Positions 1-64,000 of a stretch of DNA of 64,000 bases are shown here, one piece after another; position 1 is the first letter of the stretch, and each line of letters begins with the position of its first letter. The stretch comes from Corallium rubrum (lineage: Eukaryota; Cnidaria; Anthozoa; Scleralcyonacea; Coralliidae): the NCBI GenBank assembly GCA_964035015.1, contig OZ036002.1, positions 12,605,699 through 12,669,698 on the forward strand. The letters run 5' to 3'. Below the pieces are notes generated by a model. That model saw nothing but the letters and a program-made list of their open reading frames with translations, searched no databases and was not told the DNA's origin. Both the position numbers and the translations under genes were made by a program.

Positions 1-73
1 ATTTGCGTCACATGACACCCTCTTATGTCAGGGAAACGCTCAGCCATGCTTTAATATCTGTGCTTTAATTTCA

Positions 74-546
74 TTAAAGTGCATATGACATGAAAATTAA
101 GTTTGTCTCATTTGAAAGAACACTTAAAATGATAGAGTAACATCTTTTGCAGTTTTTGGTTTCCTTGCTTCGTTCTTGAGATATTTCAGTTTGTTTGATA
201 TGTAAATGTCAAATGTTTTGACGTACACGTGCATAAGGACTTATCGGAAAAAAGCTATATATCTTTGTTCTGGTAAAACCAAACTTAATTTGAAAGAAGC
301 GTGTGCGTGTGTTTCTCTCACAATACCAAACGTCCAAAATTTCAAGTAGTTTCGTTTGATGATATCAAAGATATATAACCTTCTCCGCTAAGTCATTATA
401 CACGTGTACGTCACAACGTTTTACATTAACATATCAACTTGAAATATCTTAAGAACGAGGCAAAGAAACCAAAAACTGCAAAAGACGTTACTCTGTATGT
501 TCTTTCAAATAAAACAAACTTAATTTTCGTATCATATGCACTTTAA
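74..546. mobile_element. TTAA-flanked long-arm foldback MITE (copy 1)
   Basis: Two long inverted arms meet in a short centre, and the whole unit is bounded by TTAA on both sides (TTAAAGTGCATATGA at left, its complement TCATATGCACTTTAA at right). No ORF. The same arm sequence recurs at 19385, 22886, 24328 (diverged), 36399 and 63252. TTAA target choice is typical of piggyBac-type transposons; that assignment is inference, since no transposase is present. Confidence 0.8.
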
Positions 547-1325
547 AGCATGGAACATAGAACAGCGTGGAATATAAATTCCGTTTTTGGTAGATATTTT
601 TGACGTACATAAATAGAATTAATTACTAATTATTTAACAACTCTTGTGCTTTTGTTTTCATTTCTTATAGTGGAAACGAGAAAATCGAATTTTCGTCTTT
701 AAAAGTGTGTCCTACTTTAAAAATTGTTGAAATAACAAAACAGGTAAAACGACTAAAACGTAAACGAATATAATTAACAAATAAAACATAAACCTCCGTT
801 CATATGTACTCTTATAAAGGTTCGTTTGACGTCATTTGAACACGAAAGAATTTGAGTATACTTCTTTCGTTTCATAAAATAAGAAGGAAAAATCAAACTA
901 AAAGTTGAACAGTTTTGAAATTTGGCTGGCTTTTCCGCCCAGCCAGTAGAGCGTGCGTAGAGGACACTTTATTTTATAATCCGTTTTATAGCATATAGAT
1001 TCAATACAACGTTTGTGACTGATTGTCGTGCGTACCCCATTTCTCAATGGAGCACAAACAAAGCGCGGGAAAACATTTTCAGAAAGGAAGAAAAACATGT
1101 ACACTTGCCAAAAACAAACTACCAACTGGTCTATGGCAACATTTCAAGATTAGGTAGAGGCCTTGGAATGTTCACAATATATGTAAAAAAGGTTGGGCGC
1201 TCATTCTAAAGGGCCGCTTATTAGAGCGTGGGCGCCCATTCGGGAAAATCGTAATTTATTGTAAGACAATCTAAAGTTCAATTCTATATTTCTCGCTTTA
1301 TCCCACCATGTCTATTTTCTTCTAG
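547..1325. other. Non-coding stretch upstream of the first recognised peroxidase exon
   Basis: AT-rich sequence with no convincing exon, repeat or RNA gene. Short open frames here (for example 1015-1209) lack recognisable domains. The 5' exon(s) of the peroxidase, including any signal peptide, should lie here or upstream of the window, but I could not identify them. Confidence 0.5.
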
Positions 1326-55583
<54,258 letters not shown>

Positions 55584-55917
55584 ATAGGTATACGCATAAA
55601 ACATACAAGCTTAGACTTTTATATACTTCTGTAATTGTAGTTTATACAAGATATACAGGCGCAGGCGTACGCGCATTTACCGACTGCAGTAGTTAGGAAA
55701 AACAATGACGTAATCACGCAGTCCTAGTTTAGTTGCAAGAGCATCGTAGACATGGCTGCTAACCTTCTTGACGACGTTGTCCATATGCTGGTCAGCCCAA
55801 CGACGTTCTAGCCTGTAAAACGTTCAGTGTTGTTCTATCCCGCAAAGAAGCCCTAACTCACGCTGTGCATTTTAGCGTGTCATTAACTAGATAAATTGAA
55901 TAATTTTTAAAATAGTA
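55584..55917 (+). other. Peroxidase 3' flank up to the retrotransposon
   Basis: No AATAAA; one CATAAA variant near 55593. The first canonical AATAAA downstream of the stop is at 56011-56016, inside the LTR that follows. Confidence 0.55.
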
Positions 55918-56265
55918 TGTAGCTTCCAGACTTCGAGCAAACTATATTTAACGATCTCGTCTGCACGCAATAATCTCAACTCAACACAACAACTCGTATT
56001 CATCCAGTTTAATAAACGAACGATTCACTAAAAACACAAATATTACACAATTGTTACTTACATGACATTACTTAAAGAAATACGACATATATATACATTA
56101 CAAATTTAAACAATACTTACAAGTTATTGTGCCATAGCTAACATCAAAATACATGAACATAAACTCCATGTCTGGAAAACGAAACTAAAACTAGGCCACG
56201 TTTATGTCTGCGCCCGCTGTCCCTACAAAGCGGTAGCCATAACTAAAATGATCGTGAACTCTACA
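55918..56265 (-). repeat. 3' LTR of the BEL/Pao element
   Basis: 348 bases; differs from the other LTR mainly by a longer TATATATA run near 56090. A purine-rich GGGCGGGAGCG adjoins it inside the element (polypurine tract candidate). Confidence 0.93.
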
Positions 56266-56357
56266 CGCTCCCGCCCGAAAGGCGACAAGGGAGTCTTTCT
56301 AACATAAACAAAATCTAAACAAATAATCACATGCAAATGTTTAACCGTCTGCTTATA

Positions 56358-59300
56358 TTATCCTTTACCAGAACTGCATTCCTTTTCTTTCTCGATACAA
56401 GTCAACAATTGTTCTTCTAAGAGACAAAGCTTTCGCACGTCCCTCTGATACACTCCCTCTGCTGTCTTCACAAGAACTCTTCTCACGACTCCTTCTTTAT
56501 CAGGAAAAACCTGTTCAACTAATCCTTTTGGCCATTGTCCACGAGAGGTATTCTTGTCCGCGAGAAGCACCAGATCACCAACCATTATATTGGGCATTCT
56601 ATTCAACCACTTTTGGCGCTCTTGTAAGCTTGGCAGATACTCTCGTGTCCATCGCTTCCAAAATTCATCTGCAAGTATTTGAATGTGTTTCCATCTTGCT
56701 TTGTATTTGTCTGATCTTTCGAAGTCACCAGGAGACGTAGACGGATTCCTGCGCAAGAGTAAGATATGATTAGGCGTAAGCGCTTCTAAATCTCGAGGAT
56801 CACTAGATACGGGCGTGATCGGTCTGTCATTCATAATCTTTTCTACTTCCACGAGAAATGTTCTCAGGCTCTCGTCGTTCAGGAGACGTTGTCCAACCAT
56901 TGAGTGTAAGATTCTTTTGGCAGAGCGTATTAGGCGTTCCCAAACACCACCTTGGTGGCTCGCCGCTGGAGGGTTGAACTTCCATTCTATGCCTCTTGAG
57001 GTGAACGTACCACGAATCTTCTCTTGATCCCATCTTTCTAAAGCTTTGAGAACATCTAGCTCCGCACCTCTGAAATTGGTGCCGTTATCACTGTATAAAA
57101 CTCTTGGTGGGCCTCTTCTGCCAACGAAGCGTAACACTGCGTTAATGAAGCTATCTGTAGACAAATCTTCTGCTACTTCTATATGAACAGCTCGGTATCG
57201 CAAGCACGTGAAGATACATCCATAGCGCTTGTTTAATGTAATGCTTCTCTTCGATCTTGTATTGGGTCCTGACTTTACATACAGTGGCCCAAAGTAATCC
57301 AATCCTACTGCTGCAAATGGGTAAATCATCTGATAACTGTCCGAGGAGACTCTTACAACAGGAAGCGGTGCAGTAACTTGCTCTCCTAACTTAGCATTCT
57401 CGCGTCTGCATACATGGCATTTCCTGAGGACACTCCTAATAGAGGAAGCTCCGTTCACAATCCAGAAACGTTCTCTCGTTGCTGCTAATACTTGATAGGT
57501 TCCCACGTGTCCGTTCAGATGATGATAATGACGAATTATCAGTGCTGACACCGGGTGATTCTTTGGTAATATGAATGGGTGTTTAGCGTCGTAACTCAGA
57601 CTTGCGTTACCCAATCGTCCTCCTACACGAAGAATTCCTTCTTCTTCAAACGGCTTGAGTCGAGCAAGTTGTCCTCTCTTCCCTGTTTTCTCAATCTCAT
57701 TCACAAATGACTCTCTTTGCACGAACCTTACAATTCTCTTCTCAGCTTCCTCCAGTTCACATACGGATAACGGTTTCAATCCGCGCTTTGCAGTGTCTTC
57801 CTTTGAGTTTCCGTGTAATTTACTTTGCGTTTGTGCACAAACTGGTCTTCGGAAAGCTCTAATTAACCAGGCAACGACTCTACGAAGTCTATCCCACGTT
57901 GAGTACTTGTGAAACAACAGATTCCAAAAGTTGGTTCGAACGGTAGCCGCTCCTACAGTGATTTTCTCTTTCTTCACTCCTTCGTCAGTTTCTTGTAGAC
58001 TGTCGGTGAGATCTTCAGGTTGTAGAGGCCATTCGTCTACATCCTTCCATAGGAACTCTGGGCTTCGTTTCCATCTCTCTAGCTTGTTGGTCTCCGTGGC
58101 TTGGATTCCTCGGGAGGCGTAGTCTGCCGGGTTAAGCTCTGATCTGATGTGGCGCCACTGTCCGGGCTCTGATTCTTGTCGTATGACAGCAACTCGGTTA
58201 GCAACGAAAGTAACAAATCTTCGCGACTCATTTGCAATATACTTCAAGACTATCATCGAATCTGTCCAAAAGGTAACGCTGTCGATCTTCAGTCTTCTTT
58301 CTAATTCCTTCATGATGACTTTGTTGATTCTGGTCGATAAGGTGGCTGCCGTCAGTTCTAGCTTTGGTACAGTTATCACATTCTTCAGTGGTCTGACTCG
58401 GGATTTTCCCATCAGGAAACTACAATGGATCTTTCCTTCTTCATTAATCAGGCGTAGATAAGACGCTGTACCATAACCATGCTCTTGTGACGCATCGGCA
58501 AAATGATGTATGTCTGCTCGTTCAATCTTGCCAAAGTCCTTTGGTTTGTAACATCTTGGCATGTTGAAGTCCTCTAAATGAACAAGTCCGTTTCTCCACC
58601 GTTTCCAACGGCCACACAATTCTTTCGGGAGTTGCTCATTCCAATCAAACTTCAACTTACACAACTCTTGATTAATTTCTCTTCCAGGGAGGAGAAGAGG
58701 ACTGGCAAAACCAAGTGGGTCGAAGACTGTTGCTATTGATGACAAGACGCCTTTTCGATTCTCTGGTTCTTTCCTTTCACGGACAACTAAGTTGATCGTA
58801 TCTTCTTCCACGTCCCAATGGATACCTAGTGCACGATCTAGGGGCAGAATCTCTGATTTCAAATCTAAATCCTTGATTGCTGGCGCTCTCTCTTCTGCTG
58901 GAAATGCTGCTAAAACATCACGCGAGTTCGAAACCCATTTGGTGAGTTGAAAACCTCCTTTAGCTAGTAGCTCCTGAAGCTGTTTACTAACCACTTTAGC
59001 TTGATCTGAGTTGGCGAACGATTTCAGTAAATCGTCGACATAGAAATCTCGATACACTGCATCCACGACTTCTGACGAAAACGTTTGTTCGTTGTCTTTG
59101 GCAGTTCTCCTAAGAGCATATCCAGCTATACTTGGTGATGATTTCGCTCCAAAAATGTGGACGAGCATCTGATACGTCTCAGGATCCTTCGATATGTCAC
59201 CATCAGGCCACCAAAGGTAACAAAGCGCTCCACGATCTTCTGGTGCCACGTAGACTTGATGGAACATTCTCTTCACATCAGCGGTAACTGCTATATTGTC

Positions 59301-62117
59301 GACCCGGAATCTCAAGATTACTCCGATGAGTGTGCTGGTATTTTCTGGTCCTCTCAATAGCTGATCATTTAACGACGTCCCACCGCATTTGGAAGCGCAA
59401 TCAAAAACCACTCTCGGTTCTTCAGGTTTTCTGGGGTGCCATACGGCGTGATGAGGAAGGTACCAAAGAGGCTTGAGATTAGCAACTTCATCGTCAGGAA
59501 CTCGTCTTGACGATCCTTCGGTATGGTATTTTTCGACAACACCACTGTATTTAAGGTGAAAGTCAGAGTCTCTTCGCATCCTCTGTTTCAACCAATTTAA
59601 TCTCTTTTCGGCCACTGGTAGGCTATCAGGAAGATTTGTGCACTCCTGCCGAAATGGTAACTTCAGCTGATAGTGTCCATTTACCATTGTTGCTGATTTA
59701 TCCATGATTTCTTTCGCTTTACGATCCTCAACTGACATGCCTTCTTCAACATCTATGTTAGTGTCACCAAACTCCTCGGTATACATGCGTTCCAACTGCT
59801 GATTTAGAATTTCTTGCTCTGTACGAGTGAAGTTGACGTGTACGTGATCTTCTTCTGATTCCTCTACAGGACCGTAGACTGTCCATCCAAAGGGAGTCTT
59901 TACAGCGGATGGCTGACCCTTTTCCCCTTCTCTTCTGTCCGCATAGTTGTCGATTATGTCTGGTCGATCACTGCCTATCAATATAGTGACTTTCTTATCT
60001 CCGGTCTCTGGAAGATGGATGTCGTCTAAGTGAGGCCACTTCTGTATTTCTTCGTTAGTAGCCATATGTCTTGAGGTGACAGGCAGGCTATCCGTTGTTA
60101 AAACGTTCTCAAGTCGAAACTTCGCGCTTCCTGACAACGATTCCACGTTCAACTGAACTTCATAACCGGATCTTTGTTCCTCACTAATGGCTGTGGTCAT
60201 TGTAAAGTTGATTGGCTTCACATCTTGCACATCCAATTCCTTGACCAAGCTTCCTAAGCAAAGAGTTGCATCGGATCCGCTATCCAAGAATGCATACGTC
60301 ACAAGTTCTTTGTTGTTACTGCTCACCTTAACCGGGACCACCTTGAAGCAAACTCGCGGTCGACTAGCTCTCACTACTCCTACACTGACTGATTCGTTAG
60401 AATTCCCTGTCGCATGAGCACCAACCAACGTCGCCGAAACAGATGGATTGCTCGTTGTGGATCTCACGCCACTGTGTGGTTCTGTGACATTTTGTTGCAT
60501 GGTATCTCCTGATGCATCATTCTTGCGTTCTCGAGTGCAATCTTCTTTACTTTCTTCCGTGGAACAATGAATCAGATAATGATGGTCTTTACCACACCCT
60601 GATATCCTGCAAATAAATCCTCTTTTACACCACTTTGCGATATGTCCTTCTTCGAGACATCTTCTACATAGTTTGTGCTGCTTGACAGTTTTTAGGCGAT
60701 CTTTCAGCGAGGAACTTTTGGATACATGACATCTCCAAACTCCGTGGGGTCCAGAACACTGTGGACACTTATATGGTGCTGCCTTGAACGCATCTGAATT
60801 CTGTTGGTACCGACTTTGCGTTGCTCCTGTCGTAACCCTTTGCTGATTACGGTAGTCAAATTTCTGTCTGCTTGAGAAATCACTATACGATCGGGACTTA
60901 AGCTCTCTTCCGTATCGATTGTTTATACGTTCAGCAATTTTCCGAACAAATTCCACGAAATCCTTGAATTCAGCTTGACCTTTCCTCTTGATAAGGTCTC
61001 CAGCTCTATCAGCCCACTTTCTTCTCAAACTTTCCTCTGGAAGTTTTCTCATTAGCATGACTATGACATCCTCGCTATCCAAACGACTCGAATAATTACA
61101 ACCCATGCTTCTTAAAACTCTACCTGCATCTTCTAAGCGCCTTGCGAATTCCATGAGACTGGTTGCGTCAAAATTGCGAACTTGTATTTCTCTTAATCTC
61201 TTCATATGGGCTTCTACAATCATGTGGGGCTGGCCAAAGTTATCAAGAAGTGTTCTCTTTGCTTCCAAATATCTCTGGCCCACTTCGAGATTCACACAGC
61301 TCTTGATCGCGTCTCTAGCTTTCCCTTCACACTGCGCGAGCAAGCGAGTAAGCCTCTGCGATTCATCTGCTACTTGATTTTCAATGTTGTCTCTAAAATT
61401 AGTGACAAACTCAGCATATTCTAAGGGATCACCACTAAATTTCATCAATTCTACTTTTGGTAGAGAAGGACCTTCTTTTATTGCTTGGGCTATTGTCATC
61501 CAAACATCTGATTGTGATTGAGATGGTGAATTAAATGTTTGGGGTACTGGCTGCTCAGGCGAGGCACTTGTATTTGGGTGAAATTCTGCTGTGTCAGCAT
61601 CTAGATGGGTAGTTTTTGGGCTATTGGATGGCTTAAACGTGTTGGGTGTAACATGGTTCCCTTGCTGGCCCAAAGGTCTTTGAGTGGATGGTGATAGTAA
61701 CTGGGACTGTACAGGATTAAATGGTGCAGTTACTTCAGTATCTACTACATACCGCAAGTCTGGGATGGGCACAGTATGGGTCTTGTCATGTGGTTGTGCT
61801 CGGGGGTCACTTGTGTGCACACCACTTTGCTTGTGATATTCTCTCAAATATCCATTCATGCCATCTCCCTCTTCTTCATCACTCTGTTCAATCATAAGGC
61901 CAATTTCTGCTTGTTTCACTTCAGTTTCAACATTCAGTAACTCAATTCTTCTACTTATCTCTGTCTTGTCCTTCTCAGCTTGTTCTAATTGACGCTCTAA
62001 CTCCTGTCTTTCCTTTAGAGCATGCATCTTTAATCTCACTTCTTCAATAACTCTTTTTCTTTCTTTCACACTGCTTCTACTGGAAGCATGACTTCTATTA
62101 CTCTTCACAGATTTCAA
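56358..62117 (-). CDS. BEL/Pao Gag-Pol polyprotein
   Basis: 1,919 residues counted from a TTG; the frame is open up to 62186 and has no early ATG, so the true start is likely a +1 shift from the ORF upstream. In order: coiled coil (about 15-80); a Gag domain of the DUF1759 kind (LPKVELMKFSGDPLEYAEF, about 220-380); Cys/His clusters (CPQCSGPHGVWRC, CRRCLEEGHIAKWC); aspartic protease with D612 in FLDSGSD; reverse transcriptase with VTADVKRMFHQV and YVDD at 1026-1029; a Pao-type RNase H (HHFADASQEHGYG, FWTDSM); an integrase with an HHCC zinc module (H..H..CHVC) and catalytic D1607 (GLDYFGP), D1677 (YSDNGTNF), E1727 (GVWERL); and a C-terminal DUF5641-type tail (GDLVLLADKN). All catalytic residues are present. 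Pao elements usually carry a single long ORF. Confidence 0.95.
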   Translation of the reverse strand: MKSVKSNRSHASSRSSVKERKRVIEEVRLKMHALKERQELERQLEQAEKDKTEISRRIELLNVETEVKQAEIGLMIEQSDEEEGDGMNGYLREYHKQSGVHTSDPRAQPHDKTHTVPIPDLRYVVDTEVTAPFNPVQSQLLSPSTQRPLGQQGNHVTPNTFKPSNSPKTTHLDADTAEFHPNTSASPEQPVPQTFNSPSQSQSDVWMTIAQAIKEGPSLPKVELMKFSGDPLEYAEFVTNFRDNIENQVADESQRLTRLLAQCEGKARDAIKSCVNLEVGQRYLEAKRTLLDNFGQPHMIVEAHMKRLREIQVRNFDATSLMEFARRLEDAGRVLRSMGCNYSSRLDSEDVIVMLMRKLPEESLRRKWADRAGDLIKRKGQAEFKDFVEFVRKIAERINNRYGRELKSRSYSDFSSRQKFDYRNQQRVTTGATQSRYQQNSDAFKAAPYKCPQCSGPHGVWRCHVSKSSSLKDRLKTVKQHKLCRRCLEEGHIAKWCKRGFICRISGCGKDHHYLIHCSTEESKEDCTRERKNDASGDTMQQNVTEPHSGVRSTTSNPSVSATLVGAHATGNSNESVSVGVVRASRPRVCFKVVPVKVSSNNKELVTYAFLDSGSDATLCLGSLVKELDVQDVKPINFTMTTAISEEQRSGYEVQLNVESLSGSAKFRLENVLTTDSLPVTSRHMATNEEIQKWPHLDDIHLPETGDKKVTILIGSDRPDIIDNYADRREGEKGQPSAVKTPFGWTVYGPVEESEEDHVHVNFTRTEQEILNQQLERMYTEEFGDTNIDVEEGMSVEDRKAKEIMDKSATMVNGHYQLKLPFRQECTNLPDSLPVAEKRLNWLKQRMRRDSDFHLKYSGVVEKYHTEGSSRRVPDDEVANLKPLWYLPHHAVWHPRKPEEPRVVFDCASKCGGTSLNDQLLRGPENTSTLIGVILRFRVDNIAVTADVKRMFHQVYVAPEDRGALCYLWWPDGDISKDPETYQMLVHIFGAKSSPSIAGYALRRTAKDNEQTFSSEVVDAVYRDFYVDDLLKSFANSDQAKVVSKQLQELLAKGGFQLTKWVSNSRDVLAAFPAEERAPAIKDLDLKSEILPLDRALGIHWDVEEDTINLVVRERKEPENRKGVLSSIATVFDPLGFASPLLLPGREINQELCKLKFDWNEQLPKELCGRWKRWRNGLVHLEDFNMPRCYKPKDFGKIERADIHHFADASQEHGYGTASYLRLINEEGKIHCSFLMGKSRVRPLKNVITVPKLELTAATLSTRINKVIMKELERRLKIDSVTFWTDSMIVLKYIANESRRFVTFVANRVAVIRQESEPGQWRHIRSELNPADYASRGIQATETNKLERWKRSPEFLWKDVDEWPLQPEDLTDSLQETDEGVKKEKITVGAATVRTNFWNLLFHKYSTWDRLRRVVAWLIRAFRRPVCAQTQSKLHGNSKEDTAKRGLKPLSVCELEEAEKRIVRFVQRESFVNEIEKTGKRGQLARLKPFEEEGILRVGGRLGNASLSYDAKHPFILPKNHPVSALIIRHYHHLNGHVGTYQVLAATRERFWIVNGASSIRSVLRKCHVCRRENAKLGEQVTAPLPVVRVSSDSYQMIYPFAAVGLDYFGPLYVKSGPNTRSKRSITLNKRYGCIFTCLRYRAVHIEVAEDLSTDSFINAVLRFVGRRGPPRVLYSDNGTNFRGAELDVLKALERWDQEKIRGTFTSRGIEWKFNPPAASHQGGVWERLIRSAKRILHSMVGQRLLNDESLRTFLVEVEKIMNDRPITPVSSDPRDLEALTPNHILLLRRNPSTSPGDFERSDKYKARWKHIQILADEFWKRWTREYLPSLQERQKWLNRMPNIMVGDLVLLADKNTSRGQWPKGLVEQVFPDKEGVVRRVLVKTAEGVYQRDVRKLCLLEEQLLTCIEKEKECSSGKG

Positions 62118-62172
62118 ACTAAAACCAGACTCAGATGGAGGTCTCTCTTTCCTTTCTTTGTTAACCCTCCAT

Positions 62173-62721
62173 TCATGCAGTGTTGTCTAGTTGCAATTTG
62201 ATATCTCGTTGCTTAGTGTAACTGTCTGTCATTGACATTCTTTTCTCCTCACTATGTTCACATTGTAAACAGTTTTCATGACTAATTACAAACTTACGAA
62301 AAACTTCTTCATACCTTGAGAGACCTGCATTCACGTCAGCTAACTGTACTCTAGAGTTTGCCATCAATCCCTCCACATAGTTCTGTCGTCTCTGCAGCTC
62401 TTCCAAGTCTTTGGTTCTTTCACGTTCTACTTGAATAATTTTGTCTGCTGTCTCGACTTCCTCACTGCTCGGTCTACGACTAGTACACCCTTGAGGTTCT
62501 ACACTTTCGAAACCCACTTTCGTATTTACCTTGCTCGTTATTGGTGGCCGGATATCTTCTTCTCCACCATTCTTATCACTTTGAGACACGGTAAGTTCTT
62601 CAGTAAGTTCGGTAGACATTTCCTCTTCATGTATGTCTTCGACCTGTGTCGACTTTATAGAATGTTTATCTTTCTTTGAAGAACTACGCTTCGTTTTATT
62701 ACTCCTTTTTACCGTCATCAT
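62173..62721 (-). CDS. 182-residue ORF upstream of Gag-Pol in the BEL/Pao element
   Basis: Starts MMTVKRSNKTKRSSSKKDK, is rich in charged residues, and has a predicted coiled coil around ERERTKDLEELQRRQNYVEG. It ends in TGA 14 bases into the region where the Gag-Pol frame is open, in the frame one base behind. It could be the N-terminal part of Gag, joined by +1 shifting or by an ancestral frameshift, or a separate leader protein. A Cys pair (CLQCEH) near the end is not enough for a zinc finger. Confidence 0.7.
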   Translation of the reverse strand: MMTVKRSNKTKRSSSKKDKHSIKSTQVEDIHEEEMSTELTEELTVSQSDKNGGEEDIRPPITSKVNTKVGFESVEPQGCTSRRPSSEEVETADKIIQVERERTKDLEELQRRQNYVEGLMANSRVQLADVNAGLSRYEEVFRKFVISHENCLQCEHSEEKRMSMTDSYTKQRDIKLQLDNTA

Positions 62722-62789
62722 ACGGTATCGGCAGACCAGATCCCCATTTCTTTCATAAGCAAAAGTTGTAAACTAATAACTTTGAATGA

Positions 62790-63133
62790 TGTAGCTTCCA
62801 GACTTCGAGCAAACTATATTTAACGATCTCGTCTGCACGCAATAATCTCAACTCAACACAACAACTCGTATTCATCCAGTTTAATAAACGAACGATTCAC
62901 TAAAAACACAAATATTACACAATTGTTACTTACATGACATTACTTAAAGAAATACGACATATACATTACAAATTTAAACAATACTTACAAGTTATTGTGC
63001 CATAGCTAACATCAAAATACATGAACATAAACTCCATGTCTGGAAAACGAAACTAAAACTAGGCCACGTTTATGTCTGCGCCCGCTGTCCCTACAAAGCG
63101 GTAGCCATAACTAAAATGATCGTGAACTCTACA
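62790..63133 (-). repeat. 5' LTR of the BEL/Pao element
   Basis: 344 bases, near identical to the copy at 55918-56265 but four bases shorter in the TA run. As the 5' LTR of a - strand element it should hold the promoter. Confidence 0.93.
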
Positions 63134-63251
63134 TAGTACTTTGGTTAACTAGTTGCTTCAGATTAAGAAGTCAGCTCTTTCTATAACCTATATTCTAGTC
63201 AAGAATCAGTGGCTATCGCTTATAAAAAAATTGAGGTTGTCGTCTAATTGA

Positions 63252-63908
63252 TTAAAGTGCACATGAAACGAAAATTAAGTCTGTCTTATTTGAAAGAACA
63301 CTTAAAATGGTAGAATGATATCTCTTGCAGTTTTTCGTTTCCTTGCTTCGTTCTTGAGATATTTCAGTTTGTTTGATATGCAAATTAAACATTTTGACGT
63401 CACACGTGCATGAGTTATCGAAAAAAGTTATATATCTTTGTCAAATACAATCGTTTGCACCTAATATCAACGTCAAATATAAAAGTTTTCCTTGGAAACA
63501 TATACGTTTCCCTTCGATACATACATTATGTGCCCTCAGCCAATCACGTCTTGCCAATCCCACGGTGTCAATTTCAAAACGGTTAACTTTTGAACATGTT
63601 TTCAACATGTTTTGACGGGCAGTGTTTCCACAAACGACTGTATAATTACTAGAAAATCTACATGTTTAGTGTTCTGGGCGAAACACACCCACATGCTTCC
63701 TTCGAATTAATTTGGTTTGATAATAGCAAAGCTATGTAAAACTCATTACGCAGGTCATGACGTCAAAATGTTTAATTGGCATATGAAACAAACTGAAATA
63801 TCTCAAGAACGAAGCACGGAAACGAAAAACTGCAAAAGATGTTACTCTAACATTTTAAGTGTTCTTTCAAATAAGACAGACTTAATTTTCGTTTCATGTG
63901 CACTTTAA
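63252..63908. mobile_element. TTAA-flanked foldback MITE (copy 6)
   Basis: Ends TTAAAGTGCACATGAAACGA and the complement, TTAA on both sides. Arms of about 180 bases are nearly identical to those of copy 1. The central 300 bases are unique. 63909-64000 shows nothing further. Confidence 0.88.
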
Positions 63909-64000
63909 TTGTTAGAATTAATAGCTAACTAGGGTAATAAAGTATAACTTAATTAAAAATAGGCACGCCCAGGCGTGCATGTATCTACTGCATTTAATGC

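Larger units (their letters stand above)
55918..63133 (-). mobile_element. Complete BEL/Pao LTR retrotransposon
   Basis: Two near-identical LTRs, TGTAG...CTACA, flanked by the 5-bp duplication TAGTA (55913-55917 and 63134-63138). The domain order on the - strand is Gag-like, protease, RT, RNase H, integrase. The main frame is open for 1,919 codons, so it may be active or very recently so. It sits just 3' of the peroxidase, antisense to it. Confidence 0.93.

Overview
The window looks like animal nuclear DNA from a marine invertebrate, most likely an anthozoan cnidarian (coral or sea anemone type). It is AT-rich and intron-rich, with GT-AG introns. It is crowded with foldback MITEs, tRNA-derived SINEs, satellites, a BEL/Pao retrotransposon and a tyrosine-recombinase transposon. 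The lineage is an inference from the style of these repeats and genes; no marker gene is present.

The only clear host gene is on the + strand and fills most of the window (1326-55583). It is an animal haem peroxidase assembled here from 12 exons that join in phase (2,139 coding bases, 712 codons plus stop; the 5' end lies outside or was not found). The protein carries the distal His, the Arg/Glu pair, the proximal His and its partner Asn, and ends in one transmembrane helix with a short cytoplasmic tail, so it is a membrane-anchored peroxidase. About 96% of its span is intron, and the introns are stacks of mobile DNA: a Harbinger-type element with a MADF gene (intron 1), a replication/recombination element (intron 3), many TTAA-flanked foldback elements, hAT-like and Mutator-like MITEs with intact target duplications, a minisatellite that is almost all of intron 8, and a 2.5 kb satellite plus a hAT-like element nested in a Tc1/mariner-type element in intron 9.

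The most unusual part is 7.2-18.4 kb, inside intron 3 and on the same strand as the gene. One gene encodes a superfamily 3 (viral-type) helicase with an N-terminal AT-hook on a separate mini-exon. A second encodes a Crypton-like tyrosine recombinase with an N-terminal C2H2 finger and a C-terminal Myb/SANT domain that resembles telomere-repeat binding domains. Between and around them lie inverted arrays of a 142-bp repeat rich in AGCCGGT motifs and of an ~81-bp repeat in which each unit carries two tandem telomere motifs (TTAGGGTTAGGG). I propose that these belong to one replicating, site-specific mobile element whose own Myb domain may bind the embedded telomere-like sites. The recombinase frame is broken by one base in a G-run.

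Downstream of the peroxidase stop, on the - strand, sits a complete and apparently young BEL/Pao LTR retrotransposon (55918-63133): LTRs that differ essentially by one 4-base indel, a 5-bp target duplication, and an uninterrupted Gag-Pol of about 1,919 residues preceded by a 182-residue ORF in another frame. The window ends in another TTAA foldback element.
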